From the NCBI GenBank assembly GCA_022009975.1, contig CP091733.1, positions 947,001-1,011,000 of the forward strand: 64,000 nt of DNA. The letters run 5' to 3'. A program made the position numbers and the translations under genes. The notes beneath the pieces were generated by a model that saw only the letters and a list, made by a program, of their open reading frames with translations, was not told the DNA's origin and searched no databases. The DNA comes from Phocaeicola vulgatus (lineage in GTDB: Bacteria > Bacteroidota > Bacteroidia > Bacteroidales > Tannerellaceae). Positions 1-8,729 of the stretch are shown piece by piece (the stretch's first letter is position 1; every line of letters begins with the position of its first letter).

Positions 1-170
1 TTTATGCGGATGAACTCTTTGCGGTAGCTGGCACCGTTGCGGTCGAAACGTTTCAGGAACGACTCGATGCCTTCCCCGTTTTTAGGAGTCGCCTTTTCTT
101 GCGCTTGGATGGAAAAGCAAGAGAGGCAGCCGAAAGCTGCTAATAATAAAAGAACACGGATTATTTGCAT
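1..170 (-). CDS. N-terminus of an exported protein (cut by window edge)
   Basis: Only the first 56 codons are present; the gene runs off the left edge. The ATG is at 170 and overlaps the last 10 bases of the exonuclease gene upstream, which suggests translational coupling. Residues 3-16 are hydrophobic and are followed by a plausible signal peptidase I site (SIQA before QEK). Cys15 and Cys18 also leave a lipoprotein signal possible. The mature part begins with charged residues and the motif GIESFLKRF. A LysM/amidase-type cell-wall protein is one possibility, but too little is visible to name it. Confidence 0.6.
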   Translation of the reverse strand, partial: MQIIRVLLLLAAFGCLSCFSIQAQEKATPKNGEGIESFLKRFDRNGASYRKEFIRI

Positions 171-737
171 AGAGCAGGAGATTGTAACCGTTTGTAGATT
201 TCCTTTGTCAAATAGATATCGTACATGGCGTTGTGCAACTTCTCTTTATCCAAATCAATACCTAAAAAGCGGGCAACAGTCTCTTGTTTGAAGTCTGGCA
301 TTTTATGTCGTTCTCCCAATAAATACTGGGTTGCCAAAACCATGACATCGATGGAATTGACCCAAAACCAAGAGTAGAAATAGTTGTCCCCGTTTTGCAC
401 GAAAAAGGCTTTTAGGAAATAATTGTCGAACGAGGCATTGTTATAGCCGGCAAGGAAAAATTTGTCCGAACGGTCATACTTATCGACATATTTGGAGAGC
501 ATGGCTATAAATTGCCCGTAAACTTCGTGCATGGGAGGATATTCGCTTATTTGTTCTTTCGTGACGTGGCAGACTTTCAACGCTTCTTCGTCAATATCGC
601 ATTTGGGGTTGGGACAGACATGGAAATTGAAAGACTCCTTGCTTTCCCCGTCAATGACGATTTCACCGCTTATTTGATGGATGCCGTGCCGCCAATAACG
701 GATTCCGGTTGTCTCAAGGTCGAAATAATATCTTCAT
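161..737 (-). CDS. DEDDh-type 3'-5' exonuclease, frameshifted near its start
   Basis: The protein is about 190 residues and contains the exonuclease motifs in order: ExoI FDLETTG at the N-terminus, ExoII in NNASFDN, and ExoIII HNAMYD (His and Asp) near the C-terminus. This is the fold of DnaQ/oligoribonuclease-like enzymes that trim 3' ends of DNA or RNA using two metal ions. The natural start would be the ATG at 735-737 (MKI then YYFDLETTG). Two bases are missing just after it: ATATT is seen where ATATATT is needed, so a stop arises in the first frame. The intact frame runs from about 728 to the TAA at 161. The loss is in a dinucleotide run and is probably a sequencing error. The gene overlaps the exported-protein gene downstream. 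Confidence 0.8.
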
Positions 738-773
738 TTTACTAATTGCTTTTGACTGGAACACATTATATTA

Positions 774-837
774 GGAGGCGGTGTGTCAAAATGGATGTTT
801 TGATGCAGCCGTTTGCAATGATGACACACCGCCCCCT
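774..837. repeat. Palindromic intergenic repeat, family A
   Basis: The arms GGCGGTGTGTCA and TGACACACCGCC are perfect inverted copies flanking about 35 bases that include TGATGCAGCC. The element lies just beyond the 3' end of the arabinofuranosidase gene and could end its transcript. Related copies are at 4190, 5275, 22401, 27948 and 41384. Confidence 0.75.
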
Positions 838-894
838 AAGTTGTGAATAGTGCAAATATACAACAAAGAAACGAAAGACGAAATAGCACTAATT

Positions 895-2868
895 CTATTT
901 CCTTACTTTGTAGACTACGAATGTTTGTGCGCCGACTGTCGTGTTGATTTGATTTCCTTTCACTTCAATCGTGCTCTCTTTTGGAACGATGGCGAAAGGT
1001 TGCTCCAAGCTGTTTTCCGCATCCGGATTATCCGAATGGAAAATGATTTGCTTGCCGTCACCGTCCAGTTTTACACTCTTTTTCAATCCTTCAAAAGCAA
1101 TTTGGATAGGTTGTGCCTCTTGGGATGTGTTGACCACTTTGACGATGTATTCGTTGTTCGTCCCGTCCCAAACAGCACTCGCAAATAATCCGTTTTGGTC
1201 TGCCTGTCCGCTTACCGCCTTCTTGTTGAGGGTAATCGGGATGACGTTCGTCCCTTTGTTGTTGCCATAAAGGGATTGGACATACCAACTGCAAGTCCGG
1301 ACACTCTTCAAGTTGTCAAACCAAATCAAGTCGGGACGCCATTGCCATCCTTCCACATGGGCTAAAAGAGGAGCGTATGTTGCCATTTCCACAACATCAG
1401 CATTGCGTTCTACTCCAGTCAGGAAAGCGGCTTCTAACAAAGCAGCTTCGAAATGGTTCCATTTCTTTCCTCTCCCGTGGCAAGCATATTCGCCGGCAAA
1501 GACTTTCGGACCTTTGCGGTCGTAAAGGTCATAGCGGTTGCCCGATTTTAGGAACCAAATTTCCGGACGATAGAAATGTTCATCCACCAAATCAACTTTG
1601 ATTCGCTTCATCTCCGGCCATAAATATTCAAACTCTTCACCTTCTGATCCCGGGCCGGAAGTGCCGACGATTTTAATCTCCGGGTATTGTTTACGGATGG
1701 CTTTCACGAACGGTTCCAGACGGACGATGTATTCCTCGCCCCATTGTTCGTTGCCTATTGCCAAGAATTTTAAATGGAAAGGTTCGGGATGTCCCATCTC
1801 CGCACGGACTTTTCCCCAAGTGGAGGAGATGTCGCCGTTGGCAAATTCAATCAAGTCCAACGCATCTTGGATATAACTGTCCAATTGGTCTACTGGCACA
1901 TTCGCTTCGGGCGAGTCATTTTGGTATTGGCAAGCCAAACCGCAGTTGACTACTGGAAGAGGTTCCGCTCCCATGTCTTCAGCCAATTGGAACAACTCAA
2001 AGAATCCCATGCCATAAGTCTGGAAATAATCGGGGAAGAATCGGTGGGGAAAAGTATAATGCCAGCGGTTTTCATTCAATGGTCTGTTTTCTACCGGACC
2101 GACTGAGTTCTTCCAATTATAACGGGTCGCCAAATCCGTTCCTTCAACGATGCAACCGCCCGGGAAACGGAAAATTCCCGGTTGGGTTTCTGCCAATGCT
2201 TCCACCAAATCCTTCCTCAATCCATTCTTACGCCCTTTCCATGTGTCTGTCGGGAAGAGGGAAACGTGCTCCAAATCGACAGGCTGGTCGGAAATCAAGA
2301 AGATGCGCAGATGTGCTTTCGGGTTTGTCTTTTCCGGAGTCAAGGTAAGTTCATACTGTTTCCAATCGTTTGAATCGATGGAAAGCTCTTTGGAGGTGAT
2401 GACTTGCGATTCTTCCATGGAATGGTTGTCAATCAGTTCGACTCTGATTTTCGCATTGTTGCCTCTTGCCCAAACAGAGAAGCGGTAGGATTTACCCGAT
2501 TCCAAACCGATGCCGAAGAATCCTTCGTTCTCGATTCCAGTCCATTTCTCCCGATGTCCGGAAGGCGACAGGGTCACATAATGGGGATTCCTTTCAAATG
2601 GACCATCTTCTTTCAAAGAGACTTTGCCGAAAGTCGTCCATCCCATCAGACGTTGGGGAAATTCAAACGACCGGTTTTTAACCAGTTCGGCATACAATCC
2701 GCCGTCTGCTCCATAATTGATGTCCTCGAAGAAATGTCCGTATAAAGTGGATGGGATGGAAGCTCCCATTTTATTGGTCTGCACGACAAAGTTATGAGTG
2801 CCTTGTGCATTTAGTTGCATACTTGAAGCAAATAAAAGCGAAGCGATTATTGTTCCGAATTTGTTCAT
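895..2868 (-). CDS. GH51 alpha-L-arabinofuranosidase, exported
   Basis: 657 residues with a signal peptide (about 1-21, ending LNAQ). The family cleaves terminal alpha-L-arabinofuranosyl units from arabinan, arabinoxylan or arabinogalactan by a retaining mechanism. Residues around 110-210 form a carbohydrate-binding-like insert typical of the longer Bacteroidetes enzymes. The catalytic barrel follows, with the acid/base Glu in IGNEQWGEE and the nucleophile Glu in FAGEYACHG; FRFPGGC and the C-terminal beta domain are also typical of GH51. The start at 2868 is the only one that gives the signal peptide. A promoter lies 30-60 bases upstream. No SusC/SusD pair adjoins it, so it appears to be a stand-alone gene. 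Confidence 0.93.
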   Translation of the reverse strand: MNKFGTIIASLLFASSMQLNAQGTHNFVVQTNKMGASIPSTLYGHFFEDINYGADGGLYAELVKNRSFEFPQRLMGWTTFGKVSLKEDGPFERNPHYVTLSPSGHREKWTGIENEGFFGIGLESGKSYRFSVWARGNNAKIRVELIDNHSMEESQVITSKELSIDSNDWKQYELTLTPEKTNPKAHLRIFLISDQPVDLEHVSLFPTDTWKGRKNGLRKDLVEALAETQPGIFRFPGGCIVEGTDLATRYNWKNSVGPVENRPLNENRWHYTFPHRFFPDYFQTYGMGFFELFQLAEDMGAEPLPVVNCGLACQYQNDSPEANVPVDQLDSYIQDALDLIEFANGDISSTWGKVRAEMGHPEPFHLKFLAIGNEQWGEEYIVRLEPFVKAIRKQYPEIKIVGTSGPGSEGEEFEYLWPEMKRIKVDLVDEHFYRPEIWFLKSGNRYDLYDRKGPKVFAGEYACHGRGKKWNHFEAALLEAAFLTGVERNADVVEMATYAPLLAHVEGWQWRPDLIWFDNLKSVRTCSWYVQSLYGNNKGTNVIPITLNKKAVSGQADQNGLFASAVWDGTNNEYIVKVVNTSQEAQPIQIAFEGLKKSVKLDGDGKQIIFHSDNPDAENSLEQPFAIVPKESTIEVKGNQINTTVGAQTFVVYKVRK

Positions 2869-2897
2869 GGTGAAAGTTTTTATTGTTTAATAGATTA

Positions 2898-2929
2898 CAA
2901 AAGTAGCAAAAGAGTCCGCCTATAACAAG
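2898..2929 (-). promoter_or_regulatory. Promoter of the GH51 gene
   Basis: On the minus strand TACTTTTG fits the Bacteroidetes -7 box TAnnTTTG. CTTG, a 3 of 4 match to the -33 box, lies 20 bases upstream. Confidence 0.55.
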
Positions 2930-3062
2930 AAAATGATAAAATTTTAAGAAAAAAAGGAGGAAAAGTCGTGCGAATGGAATAAATCACTACCTTTAAGCCC
3001 GTTCTTGGTTGGCATTTTAGTAGAATCATGAAAAACATTTATAATATAATTTATTAATTGAG

Positions 3063-4172
3063 ATGAAAGAACGAGTAGTTTTTGTGGATTATATCCGTGT
3101 GATTGCATGTTTCTTGGTCATGTTGGTGCATGCGAGTGAGAATTTTTATGGTGCGGACTCTTCCGGATTGGCGGGAAATGTCTCCATGTTGGCAAATGAA
3201 AGCAACCGCTTTTGGGTCGCCTTTTACGATGGAGGCTTGGGCAGGATCAGCGTCCCTATTTTTATGATTATATCCGCCTTTTTGTTAGTCCCGTTGCCTT
3301 CAGGAATGGACTTCTCCGCCTTTTATAAAAGACGTTTCAAACGTATATTGCCTCCGTTTGTCCTTTTCCTGCTCCTTTACACCTTCTTGCCTTTGTTGTG
3401 GGGTGCGATGAGTTGGGAACAATCCATGAATGACTTGCGGATGCTGCTGTTCAATTTCCCTTCCATGGCAGGACACTTTTGGTTTATGTATCCATTGATT
3501 AGTTTGTATATCATCATGCCGGTAGTTTCCCCTTGGCTTCAAAATGCGAAAGCGAAGGATGAGAAACTCTTCCTGCTCTTTTTCTGCTTCTCCACATTGA
3601 TACCTTGGTTGCACCGCTTTGTGTCGCCTGAGATTTGGGGAGAATGCTTTTGGAATCAATTCTCGATGTTGTGGTATTGCTCCGGTTATTTAGGCTATTT
3701 GGTGTTGGCGCATTACATCCGTTTCCATATACATTGGGACAAACCCAAGCGGATAAAAATAGGCACAATCTGTTGGGCGGCAGGAGCTTTCTTTACAGCA
3801 TGGAGCTTTTGGTTGAAAGGGGAACCGGGGCAATTGATTGAAACACCGATGCTGGAGTGGTCATGGGAATTTACGACTCCGAACGTCCTGCTTGCCACAT
3901 TCGGCGCATTCCTTCTTTTCACATGTATCGACCAGGTGAAAGCACCACGTCTGATCACGTCCATCTCCAAGATGTCTTATGGAATGTATTTGATGCACAT
4001 GTTTTACTTGTCCGTGATTGCCTCGTTCTTTGTCAACGGCGACCCGGCAAATCCGATAATCCCGGTTTCATTAGCAATACCGAGCATCGCAGTCTTGACC
4101 TATATTTGCTGTGCCGTGACCTGCAAACTCCTTTCTTATTTGCCGGGAAGTAAATACATTGTTGGTTGTTGA
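3063..4172 (+). CDS. Membrane acyltransferase, acyltransferase-3 family
   Basis: 369 residues with about ten predicted membrane segments. The first begins with FVDYIRVIACFLVMLVHAS, which carries the Arg and His typical of the acyltransferase-3 (OafA/OatA-like) family. These enzymes move acyl groups, often acetyl, from the cytoplasm onto surface polysaccharide, LPS or peptidoglycan. There is no C-terminal SGNH domain, so it is the membrane module alone. The ATG at 3063 follows a divergent intergenic region of about 190 bases shared with the GH51 gene. It stands alone, convergent to the HU-like gene, so its substrate cannot be told from context. Confidence 0.87.
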   Translation: MKERVVFVDYIRVIACFLVMLVHASENFYGADSSGLAGNVSMLANESNRFWVAFYDGGLGRISVPIFMIISAFLLVPLPSGMDFSAFYKRRFKRILPPFVLFLLLYTFLPLLWGAMSWEQSMNDLRMLLFNFPSMAGHFWFMYPLISLYIIMPVVSPWLQNAKAKDEKLFLLFFCFSTLIPWLHRFVSPEIWGECFWNQFSMLWYCSGYLGYLVLAHYIRFHIHWDKPKRIKIGTICWAAGAFFTAWSFWLKGEPGQLIETPMLEWSWEFTTPNVLLATFGAFLLFTCIDQVKAPRLITSISKMSYGMYLMHMFYLSVIASFFVNGDPANPIIPVSLAIPSIAVLTYICCAVTCKLLSYLPGSKYIVGC

Positions 4173-4189
4173 AATTACATTATACCAAA

Positions 4190-4260
4190 GGGGGGGCTGT
4201 GTCAAAACGAAAGTTTTGTGCAGCCCCTTTAAGGTGTGTCAGAATCGGTAAAGAGACCAG
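4190..4260. repeat. Palindromic intergenic repeat, family A (long form)
   Basis: It starts with GGGGCTGTGTCAAAACGAAA, then has TTTTGTGCAGCCCC as the returning arm. This is followed by CCTTTAAGGTGTGTCAGAAT, which also occurs in the copies at 27948 and 41384. It lies between two convergent genes (ends 4172 and 4303), where it could act as a two-way terminator. Confidence 0.75.
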
Positions 4261-4302
4261 CAGGAGCTTACTTCTGAATAACGTCTCTTCAGGGAACTAT
4301 TC

Positions 4303-4935
4303 TTAGTCCGCTTTATCCGGTTCCGTATCTTTCCCGTACCAGCCCGGCATCGGAACATAAATAGGATGATAACGAGTTGTTCTGTTTTCCAATTTCTTTT
4401 CCTCGATTAGCCGTTTCAATTGGCGGTTCGCTGTGATTTGAGTCAGTCCACAAAGCCGTTCGAAGTCACGACGCGTCAAGAACGGGTTCGTTTGGAAATA
4501 AACCGTCAGTTTTTCATCAATCTCTTCTGGCGAGAAAGCAGACGAATGAGCCTTTCGTTTGGAACGAACGGTTTCTGCATATTGCATCTTCTCTTTAAGG
4601 ATCTTGTCTGCCCGGAAATTGACTGATTTAAACTGAACCATTTCAGCGTGTGTGCCTTTCGGATTATCCGTTTCCGGACATTGCAAACTCGCCTCGAAAA
4701 AACCGATTCCTTCGATATGAACCCGCTCGCTTTTGCTCAAATGTCGTGCGATATGATGGCTCAAAGCATCTATTGTTGCGCGAATATCTGCCGTTGTCAA
4801 GGTAGAGCCTGAATGGATTTCTTCTGCCAACTCCTGCGTGTTGACTGTCCGATAGTTAACTACTTTTGGGTAATACTTTTTTGTCTTCTTATCAAGCGAA
4901 TCGGGAGACTGGTAAAATTCAAATTCAATAGCCAT
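4303..4935 (-). CDS. HU-like DNA-binding protein with C-terminal helical domain
   Basis: 210 residues. Residues about 1-125 match the HU-family module widespread in Bacteroidales (KVVNYRTVNTQELAEEI, then HLSKSERVHIEGIGFFEAS and VNFRADKIL). Residues 130-200 form an extra region with a helix-turn-helix look (LTRRDFERLCGLTQITANRQ). The family binds and bends DNA; a specific role is unknown. The C-terminal domain suggests sequence-specific control rather than general nucleoid packing. Directly upstream, between the start codon and position 5082, lie five 22-base palindromic repeats, the obvious candidate for a site of self-regulation. The ATG at 4935 is the only reasonable start. Confidence 0.85.
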   Translation of the reverse strand: MAIEFEFYQSPDSLDKKTKKYYPKVVNYRTVNTQELAEEIHSGSTLTTADIRATIDALSHHIARHLSKSERVHIEGIGFFEASLQCPETDNPKGTHAEMVQFKSVNFRADKILKEKMQYAETVRSKRKAHSSAFSPEEIDEKLTVYFQTNPFLTRRDFERLCGLTQITANRQLKRLIEEKKLENRTTRYHPIYVPMPGWYGKDTEPDKAD

Positions 4936-4971
4936 ATTAAGTTTTGTCTTTTTGAGTTTATTATTTTAGCT

Positions 4972-5081
4972 TATCACCCAGATGAAAAACACTTATCACC
5001 TAGATGAAAAACACTTATCACCTAAGTGAAAAGCACTTATCACCTAGATGAAAAGCATTTATCACCTAGGTGAAAAGCTAA
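4972..5081. repeat. Five tandem 22-base repeats with palindromic core
   Basis: Units begin at 4972, 4994, 5016, 5038 and 5060, each starting TATCACC and ending GAAAARCAYT. The core TCACCTAGGTGA in the last unit is a perfect 12-base palindrome and the other units differ by one or two bases. The period of 22 is about two helical turns, so all cores face the same side of the DNA. The array is 36 bases upstream of the HU-like start codon. Confidence 0.9.
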
Positions 5082-5427
5082 ATTTATCGTTGCGAAATTA
5101 ATAAAGTATTCTAAGTTATGCAACGAATCCATTCGGAAAATGCCAATAAATTATTAATGTAACCTTTTGCTGCACTATTGTTTGTAGTTGATAATGAAGA
5201 AAAACTTAATTTTTTTATTTTTTTGCTCAGTAAAACCGGGGGGGGGTAATTCGTATAATATATGGTTGGTAATTAGAGGCGGAGTGTCATAACAGTTGTT
5301 TAGACACAGCCCTCATTCAGAAAGAGAATAAGATTTGAAGAGAAATAATGTAAGTTTTTCTGATAGTCATTCGGAATAGTAACAATTGAAGAACAATTTA
5401 ACTTAAAATCATGTAGCGTTTTTTATC
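5082..5427. other. Intergenic leader between the HU-like and susC genes
   Basis: No gene is seen in these 346 bases. The region is A+T rich, holds a run of nine G at 5238-5246 and a degenerate family A repeat at 5275-5313, and leads into susC. No clear TAnnTTTG promoter was recognised, so the start of the susC transcript is not placed. Confidence 0.6.
5275..5313. repeat. Degenerate short copy of repeat family A
   Basis: GAGGCGGAGTGTCA and the returning arm AGACACAGCCCT form an imperfect hairpin. It is the only copy that sits upstream of a coding region instead of at a 3' end. Confidence 0.5.
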
Positions 5428-8400
5428 ATGAAAAAAAGACCTTTTTTAGTTAGTTTTGCATTATTGCTGGCAAGTATCTCTCCATCAGTGATGGTTAATG
5501 CAAACATTGCTTCGGCAAGAGACCTCGGAAATCATGGGACAAAGTCCGGAAATGAGGTGAAATCAGTTGCACAATCCAAGAAGATTACCGGTACGGTTGT
5601 TGATGCTGCCGGAGTCCCAATTATTGGTGCCAATGTTATTGTGGTAGGCACTACCAACGGTTCAATTACAGACATGGATGGAAAGTTTGTTATTGAAGAT
5701 GTGGCAGAGGGTGCAAAGCTGAAAGTTTCCTACATTGGATATATAGACCAAGTTATAACGGTTTCCAAGCAGGCAGATTATTCCATTTCGATGAAGGAAG
5801 ATTCCCAGAACTTGGATGAAGTAGTGGTCGTTGGTTATGGTGTCCAGAAGAAAGTGAACATGACCGGTTCTATATCAAATGTGAAATCGGACGAATTGAC
5901 GGCAATCCCTAACACCAACTTGTCAAACTCATTGGCAGGTCGTGCGCCGGGTGCTACCATCGTAGGTAATTCAGGTTTGATGGGATCATCTTCAGAAATC
6001 CGTATGCGTGGTGGTTTTGCCGACCCGTTGTTCGTTATCGATGGTATCATCCGCGACAAAGAGGCTTTCGATGCCTTGGAACCATACGAAATCGACCAGA
6101 TGAGTTTCTTGAAAGATGCGGCAACCGCTTCCATCTACGGTTCGGCAGCAGGTAACGGTGTCGTATTGGTGACCACAAAAGGAGGTGTGAAGAACAGTAA
6201 ACCGGTATTCAATTACCAAGGATCATACGCTGTCAGCAAACCGACACAAGAGTTGTTTGCCGATAGATGGACTGCAGTTGACGACTTGAAATACCAAAAT
6301 GCCGTAGCCCGTTTCAAAGGTTTGAAAGAGCCTAACGGAAGTGCTGAATTTGACTACTTCACCAACAATGGCATTAATTACAATGTCAATGACTATATTT
6401 GGCAGAATCCATGGAACACCAAACATTCGTTGAGCGTGACGGGTGGTACTGAAAAGGTACAATATTATGTAATGGGTTCTTTCTTGGCTGAAGAAGGATC
6501 TTATGTCTCTTTGAAGAACAAGAAATACTCTTTGCGTTCCAATTTGACTATGGAACTGAGCAAGTACATCAAGATGAATGTGAACTTGGATGCCAACCAG
6601 TCAAACGACCAACGTTTCTATTGGCCGTTCTCTGGCGATGACGACCAAGCTGTTTATGACTTGTATCGTTGTACATTCAACGCCATGAAGACGACTCCGT
6701 TCTATTCCAACTTGGATGGTACGCCTTCTGCGGTAAAGACAGATTATCCAATCTATCAAGACTATGGATCATGGCAAGGATGGAACCCGGTTGACCAAGT
6801 AATTGGTAATCGTTATTTGAAAACTCGTAGACGTAACGTTACGGGTATTGTTTCGTTTGATATCAACTTGGACTTCATTACAAAAGGTTTGAGCACGAAG
6901 GTGGTTGGAAACTATATCGGCCATGACTATAACCGTAAACGTTTCATGACTTACCAAAAGAATTATAAATTCCAGCAAGCAGACCCGGAAGGCAATCGTT
7001 TCTTGCCTGCTCCATTGAACTTGGATGAATATAACACATTCAACTTCTCCCAGAATTATGAAAACTTGGAATACCAAGTAAAACAACTTTGGAGTGAACA
7101 ATTCAACTGGTTCGTCAACTATAACAACTCTTTTGGAAAGCATGACGTGGGTGCAATGATTGTATTCGAGCAAGCTTCAAATGGAGGTGAATATGTTACA
7201 GCGAAAGGTGAGCAGCCTTTGACCAACTTGGACCAGATGTTCAACTATTCAAAAGATGCGGAACGTCGTTACGGTGATGCTTTGGAATACACAGGCGGCC
7301 GTTTGTCTTGGATTGGACGTTTCAATTACACATTCGACCAGAAATACATTGCTGAATTCTCATTCCGTTATGACGGAAACACCTTGTTCCCTGATGGACA
7401 CCGTTGGGGCTTCTTCCCGTCTGTATCTGCCGCATGGCGTATCAGCCAAGAGCCATTCATGCAAGGAACATCCGATTGGTTGAGCAATTTGAAGATTCGT
7501 GCCTCTTATGGTACCACTGGTAATGATTTGGACGTGAACAATGAGAAGATAGATGCATTCTCTTATTTGCAGAAATACAAAGCTGGTTCAACTTATATGT
7601 TCGGCAGCAATTTGGCAAATACAATTGTTGCGGGTGATACACCTAACACCACTTTGACTTGGGCGACTTCAAGGACATATAATGGTGGTTTCGACTTCGG
7701 ATTCTTTGACAACCGCTTGTCTGGAACATTCGATGCATTCTATCGTAAAGAGACAGACATCTTAGGTTCACGTACCGTGTCTTTGCCAAGTACTTACGGA
7801 CAGAAATTGGCTCCTGAAAACTATGCGGAACGTTCTTGGCGAGGCGGAGAATTGGCTTTGACTTGGATGGATAAGGCAATGAATGGAGAAATAACCTATT
7901 CTACATACGTAAACTTAGGTTTTGCTCGTGACCAGTGGGATGTATTGGACGAATCGGCTATTTATAAAGAGGGAGGCAATTTGCATGATTTGTCTAAAGT
8001 GGGCAAATCCGCAAAGATTCTTACCGGTTTGATCGCAGACCACTTGCTGACAGACCCGGCAGAAGTAGAGGCTCTGAAAGCCAAAGGATTCAAGCAGTAT
8101 GGACGTGACCCGTATTTGGGTGGTATTTTGTATAAAGATACCCGAAGTGATGGTTACAAACCAGGACCGGACAATAAGATTGACGGCAATGACTCATACA
8201 ACTTGTTGAGTGAAAATGGTACGCCACGTATCAATTATGGTTTTGGTGGTAACATTAAATGGAAAGGCATTTCATTGGATGTCCACTTCCAAGGTGTTGG
8301 TAAATACGACCGTTTCGTTGGTGGTGTAGACGGTGGTTTCTATCAGCATGGCGGTGCTGTCCGCCCTTATTTCCCAATTTGGACAAGCGACAAAGTATAT

Positions 8401-8712
8401 GACCCGGATAATAATCCTAATGGCGTTTATCCTCGTATTGTTGGTTCAAGCTGGTATGAATCGGGAGCAGGAAACACAAGTTACTGGATGCGCAACGGAG
8501 CCTATTTACGATTGAAGAACTTGAACATCGGATATGATTTGCCGAAGTTGATCTTGAACCCGTTAGGCATTTCCCATGCCCAGGTGTTTGCTAACGCAAC
8601 GAACCTGTTCTGTATCTCATCTGTCGGAGAGTTCTTGGATCCAGAACAGAAATACTACGATTCTTATCCTTTGATGAGAACCTTCTCTTTCGGTCTTAAT
8701 TTCTCATTCTAA
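5428..8712 (+). CDS. SusC-like TonB-dependent outer-membrane transporter 1
   Basis: 1094 residues. After a signal peptide (about 1-26) comes a carboxypeptidase-regulatory-like domain (about 53-125, ITGTVVDAAGVPIIGAN to the conserved SYIGY). The TonB-box-like NLDEVVVVGYG follows, then a plug domain with the SusC signatures MRGGFADPLFVIDG and DAATASIYGSAAGNGV, and a long beta-barrel ending in FGLNFSF, as expected for outer-membrane insertion. SusC proteins import oligosaccharides or other ligands captured by the partner SusD lipoprotein. The susD gene starts 17 bases downstream. Linkage to the 3-keto-type enzymes that follow suggests a glycoside substrate. Confidence 0.95.
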   Translation: MKKRPFLVSFALLLASISPSVMVNANIASARDLGNHGTKSGNEVKSVAQSKKITGTVVDAAGVPIIGANVIVVGTTNGSITDMDGKFVIEDVAEGAKLKVSYIGYIDQVITVSKQADYSISMKEDSQNLDEVVVVGYGVQKKVNMTGSISNVKSDELTAIPNTNLSNSLAGRAPGATIVGNSGLMGSSSEIRMRGGFADPLFVIDGIIRDKEAFDALEPYEIDQMSFLKDAATASIYGSAAGNGVVLVTTKGGVKNSKPVFNYQGSYAVSKPTQELFADRWTAVDDLKYQNAVARFKGLKEPNGSAEFDYFTNNGINYNVNDYIWQNPWNTKHSLSVTGGTEKVQYYVMGSFLAEEGSYVSLKNKKYSLRSNLTMELSKYIKMNVNLDANQSNDQRFYWPFSGDDDQAVYDLYRCTFNAMKTTPFYSNLDGTPSAVKTDYPIYQDYGSWQGWNPVDQVIGNRYLKTRRRNVTGIVSFDINLDFITKGLSTKVVGNYIGHDYNRKRFMTYQKNYKFQQADPEGNRFLPAPLNLDEYNTFNFSQNYENLEYQVKQLWSEQFNWFVNYNNSFGKHDVGAMIVFEQASNGGEYVTAKGEQPLTNLDQMFNYSKDAERRYGDALEYTGGRLSWIGRFNYTFDQKYIAEFSFRYDGNTLFPDGHRWGFFPSVSAAWRISQEPFMQGTSDWLSNLKIRASYGTTGNDLDVNNEKIDAFSYLQKYKAGSTYMFGSNLANTIVAGDTPNTTLTWATSRTYNGGFDFGFFDNRLSGTFDAFYRKETDILGSRTVSLPSTYGQKLAPENYAERSWRGGELALTWMDKAMNGEITYSTYVNLGFARDQWDVLDESAIYKEGGNLHDLSKVGKSAKILTGLIADHLLTDPAEVEALKAKGFKQYGRDPYLGGILYKDTRSDGYKPGPDNKIDGNDSYNLLSENGTPRINYGFGGNIKWKGISLDVHFQGVGKYDRFVGGVDGGFYQHGGAVRPYFPIWTSDKVYDPDNNPNGVYPRIVGSSWYESGAGNTSYWMRNGAYLRLKNLNIGYDLPKLILNPLGISHAQVFANATNLFCISSVGEFLDPEQKYYDSYPLMRTFSFGLNFSF

Positions 8713-8729
8713 CTAATAATTGAAAGAAC

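Noticed and set aside
4972..5081. Possible small CRISPR array
   Set aside because: The 22-base units abut each other with no unique spacers, and no cas genes are near.
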